Source of the DNA: Rhynchopus sp. YZ270_cl-10
Taxonomy: Eukaryota; Euglenozoa; Diplonemea; Diplonemida; Diplonemidae
Assembly (NCBI GenBank): GCA_964035575.1
Contig: OZ037890.1
Span: 744,001 to 808,000, forward strand
Reading direction: 5' to 3'
DNA: 64,000 bases
A model generated the notes under the pieces. The model was not told the origin of the DNA and did no database searches. It worked only from the letters and a program-made list of their open reading frames with translations. Within the stretch, counting starts at the first letter, position 1. Each line of letters opens with the position of its first letter. Positions 30,101-40,445 of the stretch are shown here, in pieces. The translations under genes and the position numbers were made by a program.

Positions 30101-32762
30101 TGACACCGATTTGTCACGGTACTTTGTCACGGAATTTTTTTGAAAGATTCGATTTCGTGACAAAAAAAAATCGATTTCGTGACAAACCAATTTTTTCATT
30201 GACACACAAAATTCAATTTCGTGACAAACCGATTTTTTCATTGACAAAAAAAATTCGATTTCGTGACAAATCCAAAAATTCAGTGACAAAAAAATGTCAA
30301 TGAAAAAATGGATTTTGTCAAGGAAACCGAACTTTTTGTCAAGGAAAAAGTCGTGACAGAAATGGATTTTGTCAAGGAAACCAAACTTTTTGTCACGGAA
30401 AAAGTCGTGACAGGGCACTGGGTACTGGGTACACTGGATACAAGGATAAAAGTCGTGAAAGAGCAACCACAGCTCCACATGACAAACACAAAAGTGTCCA
30501 GTCACGTGGGGCATGCATGCACTGAGGAGATAATGATCCAACAATTTACAAGAAAGATTACTTAACCTACTGCTGGAAATTGCCAGGTCGTAGTAACACA
30601 CAAAGTGTGCCTCCGTTCGGGAAGACCGGATATTCTAGAGACCAAAAAGGCCTCAAGAATATCTTCCGGTAGTCAAGGTATAACCGAATGAACGGCCCAA
30701 GACCCCCGTGGAGAAGTTAAATGTTGTAATGCTATCAGGTAGAAACTGCGACCACTGTCTTACCCTCCTCAATGCATGGTGGAAGATGTCTTTACAACAA
30801 ATATCCTGTACCCAGGTACCAGGTTCCCAGACCCACGCAGTACCACGTCGCAGTACTACGCAAAATTTACCACCAGACCCTGTCTTTGCACCTTAAGTAC
30901 AACGCCGCAGACAGGCCAAACATGCGTTGGACTCAGAGGAATGCCTGCTGTGCAGTGTATCAAACATGAGAACCAACTCCCAGCAACAAGGGGCGCCTTT
31001 TGGCAGGCGTTGTTGAGGGTGTTTGGGGTGCAAAGTTTTCCACAATTTTGATGCGCGGGTACAGAAGTGTTATCTTGTTCTTTCATCTCTAGGAATGTAA
31101 ATGTCAATCGCGTTTAACTACCACTAGGGCTTGTTCAGTGAACCCACGAGGGGTCGAAGGGGGTTGGTTATCCCATATCTATCAAAGGTTGTGTCGACCA
31201 GGCGAATCCACTATGTTACGCTGTATGATGATAAATCCGAAGAAATAACAGTGCATAGCAACTGCAGGAAGTTTGTTAAAAAGAGTGCCTCACGCTACAC
31301 AACCACCACCCGCGATTGACTTAGATGTTATAACAAAGAGAATTCAGAACAAAACAACACCCTGCCCCATACACACTAAATTGTCATGCTTCGAGAGCAT
31401 ACCTGGGCCAAAATTACTATGACGAAAAGGCAACAAGACCACCCACAAGGAGTGTGAATTGTGCACTGGTTTTCTGGGGGGAACAAACAATATTTTCTTG
31501 TGTCTAGTCCTCCGGAAGCAGAGGACAGACTTTCCGGAAGGTTTCCAAAGTCGAATTTCTTGCACTAGCTATGCTCCCTGGTTAATGGCTATAGCAGTGA
31601 CTGACAAAGTGTTCCCACCCCCCTTTCCACCACCATAATAACCGAACTCTGCTTATCAAACCACAATCTGAATCTGCTTCCGTCGCATGCGCTGGTGGAT
31701 TCGATCTGTTTTGGTGTGTGTAATGGGTGAGGGTTGGGGTATTAGGTATAGAAACTTGCGCACCCATTAATTTTTTACCGAATGAAAATGAAATCTGCAA
31801 TGAGTCTGCTGCATATCATTTAGTGGGGATGGCCTCTGGCCAGAGGCGTGCAAGCCTGACCGTGTTCGCGATATACTAAGTCTTGCATAATCATAAAGTT
31901 ATCATACCTTGTGTCTTCAGTCTCTGCCCTTCGGTTTCTAGACAGCTCAAGAATGGCCTCTTTTGTGTTTGTCAAGTGGCTGTCTGGTCACTTTTCAGTG
32001 ACTGGCGGGGACTTTTTCCTTGACAAAATCCATTTTTTTCAATGACATTTTTTTGTCAATGAAAAAATGAATTTGTCACGAAATCGAATTTTTTTTTGTC
32101 AATGAAAAAAGTCATTTGTCACTAAATTGAATTTTGTGTGTCAATGAAAAAATCGGCTTGTCACGAAATCGATTTTTTTTTGTCACGAAATCGAATCTTT
32201 CAAAAAAATTCCGTGACAAAGTACCGTGACAAATCGGTGTCACGGGTATTTTCGAGGCCGAAATCGAACTTTTCTCTTTTTTTTTTTTTTTGCGTTTGAG
32301 GCAGGGAAATAGCTTGGTTTTCCTCCAAAATCAGGAATTATGCGAAAACGAAATTTTTTTTTCCGCCCGGTCGAAAGCGGTCGTTGCGCTTCGCGCAAGC
32401 CTCCCTGAGTGGAGAGGCGAAAGGTCAATTTGCGAGATAACCAAAAACGGAATGTAATCCCTTATTACGGAGCTTGGTCTTGCACCTTACGTTCCACTAA
32501 CCGTATGGGAAAAAATAAATGGCGCCGCAGGCGAAAAAAAAAATAGGGTACGGTGTAAAAATGCTGGTTTACAACCACACAGTCACTCAACAAACCCTTT
32601 TTTGCGGAGCAAAAAAGGAAAATGGCGCCGCAGGCAAAAAAAATTAAGGGGTACGGCACATCTGCAATCGCAGCGAGCGAAAATTTTAAGGTTCCATCAT
32701 TCCAGTCATCTGGGAGATCTGGGGGCCCGCGGGCGAGGGCCCCCAAAAGTGCCCAAAAATCC

Positions 32763-32808
<46 letters not shown>

Positions 32809-33309
32809 CCAAAAAATCCAGAATTATGCGATGTCGCATAATTCGGTATATGGAGCTATTTCCCTGGTTTGAGGACACCACATTACACCATCCTTTGACA
32901 GTACACATACCTGCACCAGTCGGACCAGACGCAAAGCTCGGTTGGGTACAAGACGGTACCGTTCCTGAAACCTCAACAACCGTATGCACCTTGTCTTCTT
33001 CTTCAGAGGGTTTCTTTTCTCTTTTATAATGCTACAAATGACTCTTCAAACACCACCCTTTTTTTCTTCAGTCGTGTGAACTACCGGCGTCTCTCCGCGA
33101 ATCTTGTCTCCTTCAACGATGAACGCGCAATGTCGCGTCTAGGCAATACACATCTCAAGACGACCCTCAATGGACGAACCCCATCAAGCGCAAGCTTTTC
33201 AAACTTTCAAACCCCTCTAATAGGTAGCGCAAGCAATACAAGCTTTTCACACTTTTCCACCCCCTTAGTTACTGGCAGGGATCAAATCGGTGCATCGTGC
33301 TTTGACTAG
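27130..33309 (+). CDS. voltage-gated potassium channel, six exons
   Basis: Proposed exons: 27130-28830, 29168-29245, 29467-29625, 29839-29955, 32902-32981 (or from 32920) and 33072-33309, about 790 residues. Exon 1 carries the channel: S1 near residues 163-188, S4 with regularly spaced arginines (FRVVRLVRVFRVLKLSKYS, ~265-284), filter TLTTVGYGDEYP near 365 and S6 CGILVAAFPVILIGNNF. TVGYGD marks K+ selectivity. The N-terminal ~150 residues look disordered and show no T1 tetramerisation domain. Later exons encode a cytosolic tail (FRYEPLFSIGQMSAYADDTL; ALLETGKYANVKEGNVNARQ). Exon phases agree when joined. The fourth intron is ~2.95 kb because it holds a Mutator-like element and another repeat; the others are ~90-340 bp. 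Exon 1 is certain, exons 5-6 less so. Confidence 0.8.
28985..29030 (+). repeat. CTAAGC-hairpin element in Kv intron 1
   Basis: One of the best consensus copies: GGTGACTAAGC, loop ACGAGAG, GCTTAGGTTCATCTTATAAA and a T-rich tract ending in CTGCAG at 29053. The intron acceptor I favour is further on at 29167; CTGCAG could be an alternative acceptor. Confidence 0.75.
30067..32276. mobile_element. Mutator-like non-autonomous element, copy 2 (2.21 kb) in a Kv intron
   Basis: Nearly identical to copy 1 over its whole length, including the ~270-bp inverted repeats and the TTTCGTGACAAA subterminal motifs, and in the same orientation. It sits in a T run on both sides, consistent with a 9-T target duplication. 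Small differences (single bases, one missing 10-base block near 31.73 kb, a shorter segment near 32.01 kb) indicate a recent common source. It has no intact transposase frame. It enlarges an intron of the potassium-channel gene but leaves the exons in phase. Confidence 0.75.
32310..32820. repeat. dispersed repeat and long T run inside Kv intron 4
   Basis: Contains the inverted counterpart of the 606-710 repeat (at ~32570-32660), a GCGCTTCGCGC palindrome near 32391 and a T run of over 40 bases near 32766-32808. No coding evidence. Confidence 0.5.
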
Positions 33310-34012
33310 GCCTGCCTGCGTACATGGGGTGGGGTAGGGTATCACAATATTGTATTCTGATGTCCCAGTCTCCCAAGAGGGCGCATCTTAAAGTCTTGCA
33401 GTGGTCCCAGCTTTAGTTTTTAGGTCATAAAAGGGCATTTTTTGACGAAGGTTTCCATCTTTGTCCTTTGTGAGATATGTGCAGGGAAACTTATCCATAT
33501 CACGAAACTCCCGTGTCTTGCTCTTATGCGTCTGGTGCAGGAGGGGAGGAGTGCTCCTGCATGGGTGGGATTATCAGCTGTCTGTTGCGCTTTACAGCGC
33601 ATATGTATGCATATTTCCATGACACGGCCTGATGCAGCATGTTGGTGCTACAAAAAAGGGGGGGGGGGAGTGAAGGGGGAGGGGAGAACTGGATGTAAAG
33701 TAAATCCGTCAACAACATGATTTCTCTACCCATTTTGTTTCTAGGATCGTCCTGGAAAAAAACCCTCTTCTCAGCTCCTTCTGGTACACAACTGCGTTTG
33801 CATGTCTGCTGTATGTTTAAGGGTGGTACCGCATCCATGCAAAAATGTCCAAAAAAAAGCAAGGTGCGGCAGTTTAAATATGTTCTGTTGTGACTTCTTG
33901 TTCTGCGCATGTGGCTAGCTGCCATTGATGTGCGTGACCCTATAAATATTAGAAGGGGGTAAATCACCCAACACCACCCCCCAGAGATATCACAAAAAAC
34001 AAAGCATCTAAC
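33310..34012. other. spacer upstream of the eS12 cluster
   Basis: No gene is evident. The last ~80 bases carry a TATA-like box and the leader of the first eS12 gene. An 11-G run lies near 33660. Confidence 0.45.
33941..33950 (+). promoter_or_regulatory. TATA-like box of first eS12 gene
   Basis: TATAAATATT lies 63 bp before the ATG of the first eS12 copy. The other three copies lack it and instead share an upstream block (TTTTGCGTTCCTATTTTTG), so the first copy has a different promoter. Confidence 0.5.
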
Positions 34013-34450
34013 ATGGCTGACGTTGTTGACACCGTTGCTGACATTGTGAACGAGGAGATTCCTGAGGAGGAGGAGGATGCCGAGCCGGAAGACTTGAACT
34101 CTGCACTTCAGCAGGTGCTGAAGCGTGCCCGCTTCCACAAGGGTTTGACCCGTGGACTGCGCGAAACTGTGAAGGCTCTTGACAAGCGTGTTGCGCACCT
34201 GTGTGTGCTGGCAGAGGACTGCAGCGAAGGTGGCTACGTTGCCCTGATTGAGGCACTGTGCTCTGAGCACGGTATTGACCTGATCAAGGTGCCTGAGAAG
34301 AAGAAGCTTGGGGAATGGGTTGGTCTTGCGAAGTATGACCGTGAAGCGAACATCAAGAAGGTGATTGGGGCGTCCTGTGTGGCTGTGACTGACTACGGTG
34401 AGAAGAGCAAGGCTCTTGATATGATTCTCGCGCACTTCTCTCGCGGATGA
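34013..34450 (+). CDS. RPS12: ribosomal protein eS12, tandem copy 1
   Basis: A 145-residue protein of the eS12 family, which has the L7Ae/L30e-like fold and sits in the beak of the small ribosomal subunit. After an acidic N-terminus ([14 protein letters not shown]) come family landmarks: [49 protein letters not shown] and the [16 protein letters not shown] end. Length and order are normal, without introns. It is the first of four genes with identical products apart from the last residues of copy 4. By silent changes it groups with copy 3. It alone has the TATA-like box. Confidence 0.95.
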   Translation: MADVVDTVADIVNEEIPEEEEDAEPEDLNSALQQVLKRARFHKGLTRGLRETVKALDKRVAHLCVLAEDCSEGGYVALIEALCSEHGIDLIKVPEKKKLGEWVGLAKYDREANIKKVIGASCVAVTDYGEKSKALDMILAHFSRG

Positions 34451-34485
34451 GGTAGCTTTCCGTGTGCTTCGATGACACCACCGTG

Positions 34486-34508
34486 CCTGACATAAACATC
34501 GAGTCAGG
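34486..34508 (+). other. 3' UTR stem-loop of eS12 copy 1
   Basis: CCTGAC and GTCAGG form a perfect 6-bp stem around an 11-base loop 35 bases after the stop. The same hairpin follows the other copies at 35150-35172, 35819-35841 and 36481-36503. It may be a processing, stability or 3'-end signal. Confidence 0.45.
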
Positions 34509-34676
34509 TTTCGGGTAATGTGAGAAGCACGTCGGAACAGCGCCCTCAGAAGAAACGAAGAAGTGCCAAAAAAAAAAGTTTTGCGTTCCTATTTTTGAAA
34601 AATGCACATACACAGTACACATAACATCAGTTTTCACCACACACCATTACAGACATCACAAGTTCCAGGTTTTAAT

Positions 34677-35114
34677 ATGGCTGACGTTGTTGACACTGTT
34701 GCTGACATTGTGAACGAGGAGATTCCTGAGGAGGAGGAGGATGCCGAGCCGGAAGACTTGAACTCTGCACTTCAGCAGGTGCTGAAGCGTGCCCGCTTCC
34801 ACAAGGGTTTGACCCGTGGACTGCGCGAAACTGTGAAGGCACTTGACAAGCGTGTTGCGCACCTGTGTGTGCTGGCAGAGGACTGCAGCGAAGGTGGTTA
34901 CGTTGCCCTGATTGAGGCACTGTGCTCTGAGCATGGTATTGACCTGATCAAGGTGCCTGAGAAGAAGAAGCTTGGGGAATGGGTTGGTCTTGCGAAGTAT
35001 GACCGCGAAGCGAACATCAAGAAGGTGATTGGGGCGTCCTGTGTGGCTGTGACTGACTACGGTGAGAAGAGCAAGGCTCTTGATATGATTCTCGCGCACT
35101 TCTCTCGCGGATGA
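34677..35114 (+). CDS. RPS12: ribosomal protein eS12, tandem copy 2
   Basis: Encodes the same 145 residues as copy 1. I start at the ATG of MADVVDTV rather than the longer upstream frame, because the upstream part is leader shared with copies 3 and 4. Silent differences (GCACTT for GCTCTT, GGTTAC for GGCTAC, GAGCATGG for GAGCACGG) and the base after the stop (GGCTGC) pair it with copy 4. The spacer to the next copy is almost identical to the others. Confidence 0.95.
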   Translation: MADVVDTVADIVNEEIPEEEEDAEPEDLNSALQQVLKRARFHKGLTRGLRETVKALDKRVAHLCVLAEDCSEGGYVALIEALCSEHGIDLIKVPEKKKLGEWVGLAKYDREANIKKVIGASCVAVTDYGEKSKALDMILAHFSRG

Positions 35115-35345
35115 GGCTGCTTTCCGTGTGCTTCGATGACACCACCGTGCCTGACATAAACATCGAGTCAGGTTTCGGGTAATGTGAGAAGCACGTCGGA
35201 ACAGCGCCCTCAGAAGAAACGAAGAAGTACCAAAAAAAAAAAAAAGTTTTGCGTTCCTATTTTTGAAAAATGCACATCACAGTACACATAACATCAGTTT
35301 TCACCACACACCACACAACAGACATCACAAGTTCCAGGTTTTAAT

Positions 35346-35783
35346 ATGGCTGACGTTGTTGACACTGTTGCTGACATTGTGAACGAGGAGATTCCTGAGG
35401 AGGAGGAGGATGCCGAGCCGGAAGACTTGAACTCTGCACTTCAGCAGGTGCTGAAGCGTGCCCGCTTCCACAAGGGTTTGACCCGTGGACTGCGCGAAAC
35501 TGTGAAGGCTCTTGACAAGCGTGTTGCGCACCTGTGTGTGCTGGCAGAGGACTGCAGCGAAGGTGGCTACGTTGCCCTGATTGAGGCACTGTGCTCTGAG
35601 CACGGTATTGACCTGATCAAGGTGCCTGAGAAGAAGAAGCTTGGGGAATGGGTTGGTCTTGCGAAGTATGACCGTGAAGCGAACATCAAGAAGGTGATTG
35701 GGGCGTCCTGTGTGGCTGTGACTGACTACGGTGAGAAGAGCAAGGCTCTTGATATGATTCTCGCGCACTTCTCTCGCGGATGA
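35346..35783 (+). CDS. RPS12: ribosomal protein eS12, tandem copy 3
   Basis: The same 145-residue product as copies 1 and 2. Its silent sites and the GGTAGC after the stop match copy 1, while its upstream leader is of the copy 2/4 type. This fits duplication of a two-gene unit. Confidence 0.95.
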   Translation: MADVVDTVADIVNEEIPEEEEDAEPEDLNSALQQVLKRARFHKGLTRGLRETVKALDKRVAHLCVLAEDCSEGGYVALIEALCSEHGIDLIKVPEKKKLGEWVGLAKYDREANIKKVIGASCVAVTDYGEKSKALDMILAHFSRG

Positions 35784-36010
35784 GGTAGCTTTCCGTGTGC
35801 TTCGATGACACCACCGTACCTGACATAAACATCGAGTCAGGTTTCGGGTAATGTGAGAAGCACGTCGGAACAGCGCCCTCAGAAGAAACGAAGAAGTACC
35901 AAAAAAAAAAAAGTTTTGCGTTCCTATTTTTGAAAAATGCACATCACAGTACACATAACATCAGTTTTCACCACACACCATTACAGACATCACAAGTTCC
36001 AGGTTTTAAT

Positions 36011-36445
36011 ATGGCTGACGTTGTTGACACTGTTGCTGACATTGTGAACGAGGAGATTCCTGAGGAGGAGGAGGATGCCGAGCCGGAAGACTTGAACTCT
36101 GCACTTCAGCAGGTGCTGAAGCGTGCCCGCTTCCACAAGGGTTTGACCCGTGGACTGCGCGAAACTGTGAAGGCACTTGACAAGCGTGTTGCGCACCTGT
36201 GTGTGCTGGCAGAGGACTGCAGCGAAGGTGGTTACGTTGCTCTGATTGAGGCACTGTGCTCTGAGCATGGTATTGACCTGATCAAGGTGCCTGAGAAGAA
36301 GAAGCTTGGGGAATGGGTTGGTCTTGCGAAGTATGACCGTGAAGCGAACATCAAGAAGGTGATTGGGGCGTCCTGTGTGGCTGTGACTGACTACGGTGAG
36401 AAGAGCAAGGCTCTTGACATGATTCTGGCGCACTTCTCCGGATGA
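36011..36445 (+). CDS. RPS12: ribosomal protein eS12, tandem copy 4
   Basis: 144 residues; it ends HFSG instead of HFSRG because one codon is missing just before the stop. Otherwise the protein is identical. Silent sites group it with copy 2. Sequence identity with the other spacers ends about 110 bases after its stop, marking the end of the amplified unit. Confidence 0.95.
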   Translation: MADVVDTVADIVNEEIPEEEEDAEPEDLNSALQQVLKRARFHKGLTRGLRETVKALDKRVAHLCVLAEDCSEGGYVALIEALCSEHGIDLIKVPEKKKLGEWVGLAKYDREANIKKVIGASCVAVTDYGEKSKALDMILAHFSG

Positions 36446-36808
36446 GGCTGCTTTCCGTGTGCTTCGATGACACCACCGTGCCTGACATAAACATCGAGTC
36501 AGGTTTCGGGTAATGTGAGAAGCACGTCGGAACAGCGCCCTCAGAAGAAACGTGAATGCGCCTACCCCCTTTTGGAAGACACAAGATCCACCCCACGGTT
36601 CCCTCCCCCGTGCCCCTTCCATTGATATCACTAAACGAACACCTTCTTTTTGAACATTTTCTTTTTTACCTCTTCCTCCACTTTCCCCCCCCTTCGCCTC
36701 TGCTATACCTGGTCTGCACCTTGAATGCACTCTTCACGCATTTTATGAGTCACCACATGGCAACATTACATCTCACCGTTCACATTTCAACAGCAAACGA
36801 AAAGAACT

Positions 36809-38372
36809 ATGGCGGCAACAGCGTTTGGTGTGATAGAGGAGCACAATGAAGATGCGACGGTGAGGATTTCCAATTTGTCGACGGAATGTGACGAGGAGCT
36901 GCTGCACGAGCTGATGTGCCAGGCGGGGCCTATCAAGAGCGTACGGATTATTATGGACAAGGTGTCCGGGGAGTCGACGGGGACGGCGTATGCGGAGTAC
37001 AAGCTAGAGGAGGACGCGGCATATGCGACCCGCATCCTCAACATGGTGAAACTTTTCGGCAAGCCACTGCGGATAACATCGGCAGCAGGTGGGGACAACG
37101 GCGGGCAACTCATCGACATAGGCGCGAACGTTTACGTCGGCAACCTCGACGAGTCTGTCGATGAATCTGTCCTCGTAGACGCCTTTGCTTCCTTCGGAGA
37201 CGTCTCTAGACGTCCTACTATCGTGCGCGACGAGCAAGGAGCATCAAAAGGGTACGGTTTCATCTACTTCGATACATTCGAGTCCGCAGACAGAGCAATA
37301 GAGGTGTGTTATCTTGAAATTCTGGGGGAAAAAAAAGATGTGCAAATGAATTTGTCTAAAATATTACCATGTTTGAACACCACGTTGTGCCAAAAAATTA
37401 TGAGTGCAAGATGACACAGCTGATGCTGTGCGATACCGATTGTGATGGTGACTATACACGAGAAGCTTAGGGTCATCTTATAAACCTTTTTTTCTCTTCT
37501 TTTTTTACAGGCAATGGATAAGACGTTTTTGATGAACAAAAAGCTGCAGCTGCAGTATGCGCTGAAGAAGGACGGGAAGGAGCGACACGGAACGGAGTCC
37601 GAGCGTTTCCTTGCACAGCACCAGCCGGGTGCAGAGGCGCCCGTCAAGCGTGAGTACAACTTCCCTGTCAACGAACTCTTCAGCGACGGCACAGCCGCCA
37701 GCGGTGGTGATGACACCAACGGCGGTAGCCAGCTCCCACCCTACAACCCATTCCCCCCAGGCGTGGGCCAGGTATGCAATCAATCCCAGTTTTCCTCCCC
37801 CGCCCCACACCTTTTTGTTTGAATCTACACAGCTAATTAAACCCCCCCTGCATTTTCACATTTTTTTTTTTTTTTTACCCTTAACTTCTTCACAGGGACC
37901 ACCAGCAGGAATGCCTCCTCCACCTGGAATGCCAGCACCGTACTTCCCTGCGTACGGTATGCCGCCACCTGGCATGCCTGGGATGCCTCCAGGCATGCCG
38001 GGAATGCCCCCAGGAATGCCTGGGATGCCTGGGATGATGATGCCGGGTATGCCTGCCGGTATGCCTCCAGTTGCTGCGATGCCGCCCGCTGGGATGCCTG
38101 GGATGCCTCCAGGGATGCCTCCAGGGATGCCTCCAGGCATGCCCCCTGCACCACCAGGCATGTACGGCCGACCACCCCCTCCAATGGGAATGCCCCCAGC
38201 CCCTCCAGGCATGCCCCCCGCCCCACCAGGCATGCCCCCCCTCCCCGCCCAGCCCGCCCCCCCGATGGGCCTCCCACCAGGACACATCCCAGCACCCCCC
38301 GGGATGGGCGCTCCGGCACCCCCAATGGGTGCTCCACCTTCTGCACGCCCTCCTCCGCCTCCACGGATATAG
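36809..38372 (+). CDS. SF3B4: splicing factor 3B subunit 4 (SF3B4/SAP49, yeast Hsh49)
   Basis: Exons 36809-37303, 37511-37771 and 37896-38372 give 410 residues, close to human SF3B4 (424). Two RNA recognition motifs: RRM1 with VRISNLSTECDEELLHELM and GTAYAEYKLEEDA (residues ~16-92), and RRM2 with VYVGNLDESVDESVLVDAFA and KGYGFIYFDTFESADRAIE (~109-185). Exon 2 supplies the diagnostic LQLQYALKKDGKERHGTESE after RRM2. Exon 3 is the Met/Pro/Gly-rich tail typical of the family. SF3B4 contacts pre-mRNA near the branch point and SF3B2 in the U2 snRNP. Intron 1 has a GTGTGT donor and contains a CTAAGC-type hairpin element 20 bases before its acceptor. Confidence 0.95.
37447..37490 (+). repeat. CTAAGC-hairpin element at the 3' end of SF3B4 intron 1
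   Basis: GGTGACTATACACGAGAAGC followed by TTAGGGTCATCTTATAAACC and a T-rich tract ending in TTTTACAG, the acceptor used at 37510. The left stem arm is changed (CTATAC), so the stem is weakened here. Confidence 0.75.
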
Positions 38373-38811
38373 AGATAACCGAGGTGGAGATGGAGATGAA
38401 AATGCATTTTTTTTTAGGGTATATGGGGGTGGGGTGGGTGGAGTGGGGGGTAGGGACGTTGTGTTGATCCTGAACGATAAAAGAGGACATTCCGGGCTTC
38501 TGGTGGATAGTGGGCAGCTCTTTTTATAGGGTGACTAAGCAATGCGGCTTAGGAGCTACAATAAGCCTTTTCTTTTTGTTTTCTCCCGTTGTGGGGGGAA
38601 GAACCAGAAAAGGAGAGAGAATAAATCCCTGTTTTCCGCCGTTCGACAATAAAAAGAATTCGTTCCCCCCCTCTTTTGTAACATAAACCCACCCCCTTCA
38701 CTCCCTTTCCCACCAGAATACACTCCCCACATTTACACACCCCCCCGAATTTTAAGTACCAAACCTCCCTACTCCATGAGCTAACCCATTCTTTTCTTAT
38801 TTTGTTTCCCT
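38373..38811. other. intergenic spacer
   Basis: 3' UTR of SF3B4, one hairpin element and a C/T-rich leader. No gene seen. Confidence 0.45.
38529..38572 (+). repeat. CTAAGC-hairpin element
   Basis: GGGTGACTAAGC, loop AATGCG, GCTTAGG, then a diverged AGCTACAATAAGCC and CTTTTC. The stem is kept although loop and tail differ. Confidence 0.6.
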
Positions 38812-40276
38812 ATGGAGGGGTTGTCGTTGACTGGGGTAGCGTGCGCGAAACCATGGATGCCGATGCTTGTTGAGCCTGGACGGGGTGTGGCGTGTGTCAA
38901 AGCTGTGCGGGAGAGAGAGGGGCAACGGTCAAGAGAATCGTTACGCCGACATAGTACCCCAGCAGCGACCAGAGCGCATGCGGCAGCTGCCACACCATTT
39001 CTCCCAAGCATCGGAGCCCAAGGGTTCCGCTCCTCAGTGCAAACCTCTCCTGCAGAAGAAGTGGTGTTGACAACAGAGCAAGATACGCCTGCTGACGCGG
39101 CGCTTTCCCTTCTCACTTCAACACCAGCATTGCAGGAACGTGAAAACACAAAGCGAACCAGACGACGGAAGACCCATCCGCCACTAGCAGAGGGAATAGA
39201 GGTGATGGGGGTTGCGACTGTGCAGAAGGAGGCCGTTGATGAGGGTGCGGAGGGGGAGGGAGGGGTGGAGGGAGGTGGGGATGCCGACGTCAGTGCTGCC
39301 ACCACCCTCGCCCTGCAGAGGGTCCACGAATATCAGTCAAAAAAGCGAAGAAAAAAACGGAGAGAAGACCAAAAGGAACGCCGTGCCCTTGCATTAGCGC
39401 AAGAGCAACGTGTACAACAGATAGGGGTATTTCATCAGAGGCGAAGTGAGATCTACGCGCAAAATGCTATGCTTGCTGTTGTAGAAGCCCATAAAACTGT
39501 CATGTACAGACTCGTATGTTACTATTTTAATGGGGAGGCAACAAAAGAAAAATGGTGGACTTTATAAAGGTAGAAATACTCGAAAAATAGAAAATGACTT
39601 CAGGATATGACGGTTAAATGAAAGGAAACACGTTTTTGTTTATCGCTAAAGGTAAAATTACTTCGTTTAACATAACAGGGCATCCGCATGGAAATCAACG
39701 GAGGAGTGTGAGGTGTGCGATCGTTTGTGTCTCTCCGAAAAGGGGAGGACACAGTGGGGTTTTATTCTCTCAAACTGCGGCAGGGAAGGGGAAAGTACTT
39801 ACGTCTTTTCCCCCCCCCAATGCCCTTTCTTTTGTGATACGGTTATGTTGCACCTTCGGTTTGTTCCCTTTGTTCCCCTTTCGTCACCAGCGAAAACCCC
39901 ATTCGTTATGCATTTTTTCCAATCTTCTCAACAAATAATTTGGATGTGACAAACAGTACAGAACCCCCCCCACCTTTTTGGGAAATGACTGTGGTGCTTG
40001 CTTTCAGTTTCCCCCTGTCAGCAATCTCCTAAACTGGGGGTTCGATAACCCCGCGGAGTGTCAATACCCTACATCCCAGAGGCGTTTTGCAGTATCAACT
40101 CCACTTTTGTTTTTTTAGGTCGATTTGATCAAGACAACAAGAAAGGCCAATATTGAGCACAGATGCTACTATCAGATGATTGTCGACAACAACAAAAACC
40201 TCAACGTAGACCGCGAAATGGAAGTAAGCTGGGCGGAGGGTGGGCGTGGCGTGGATATATTCTGTTGCGACACGTG
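38812..40276 (+). CDS. charged coiled-coil protein of unknown function
   Basis: Exon 1 runs from ATG 38812 to 39513, where CTC is followed by a GTATGT donor. A second exon from 40119 (after TTTTTTTAG) continues in phase with VDLIKTTRKANIEHRCYYQM. It may read to a stop at 40276, or splice again at GTAAGC near 40213. The unspliced alternative stops at 39567. Total would be about 285 residues. The N-terminal part is low complexity; residues ~165-234 are a basic coiled coil (KKRRKKRREDQKERRALALA). No known family recognised. The intron contains GGGGGTTCGATAACCCCGCG near 40036, a motif also found just ahead of the hairpin element at 45014. Confidence 0.5.
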
Positions 40277-40445
40277 ATTTTTCCAAGTTTTCAAAAACCT
40301 TAAAGCCATCGATTCTATCCATTTGCCATCTCTTAACATCACGCCATCTTCCCACAAACCCTTCAGGTTTACACCCCCCCTTTCCCTTTCCCTTTCTCTT
40401 TCCCCCTACACTACCCTTCATTTACATATTCGAAATATTGTGTCT

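Noticed and set aside
32622-33029. Frame reading ELFPWFEDTTLHHPL before the last Kv exon
   Set aside because: Phase does not fit the following exon; the alternative frame after the 32901 or 32919 acceptor joins both neighbours.
33524-36730. Repeated minus-strand frames of 80-300 codons
   Set aside because: They are antisense shadows of the four eS12 genes and repeat only because the genes do.
40036-40063. tRNA gene suggested by GGGGTTCGATAACCCC
   Set aside because: Only a T-arm-like piece is present; no acceptor stem, D-arm or anticodon arm can be built around it. I saw no complete tRNA or rRNA gene in the window.
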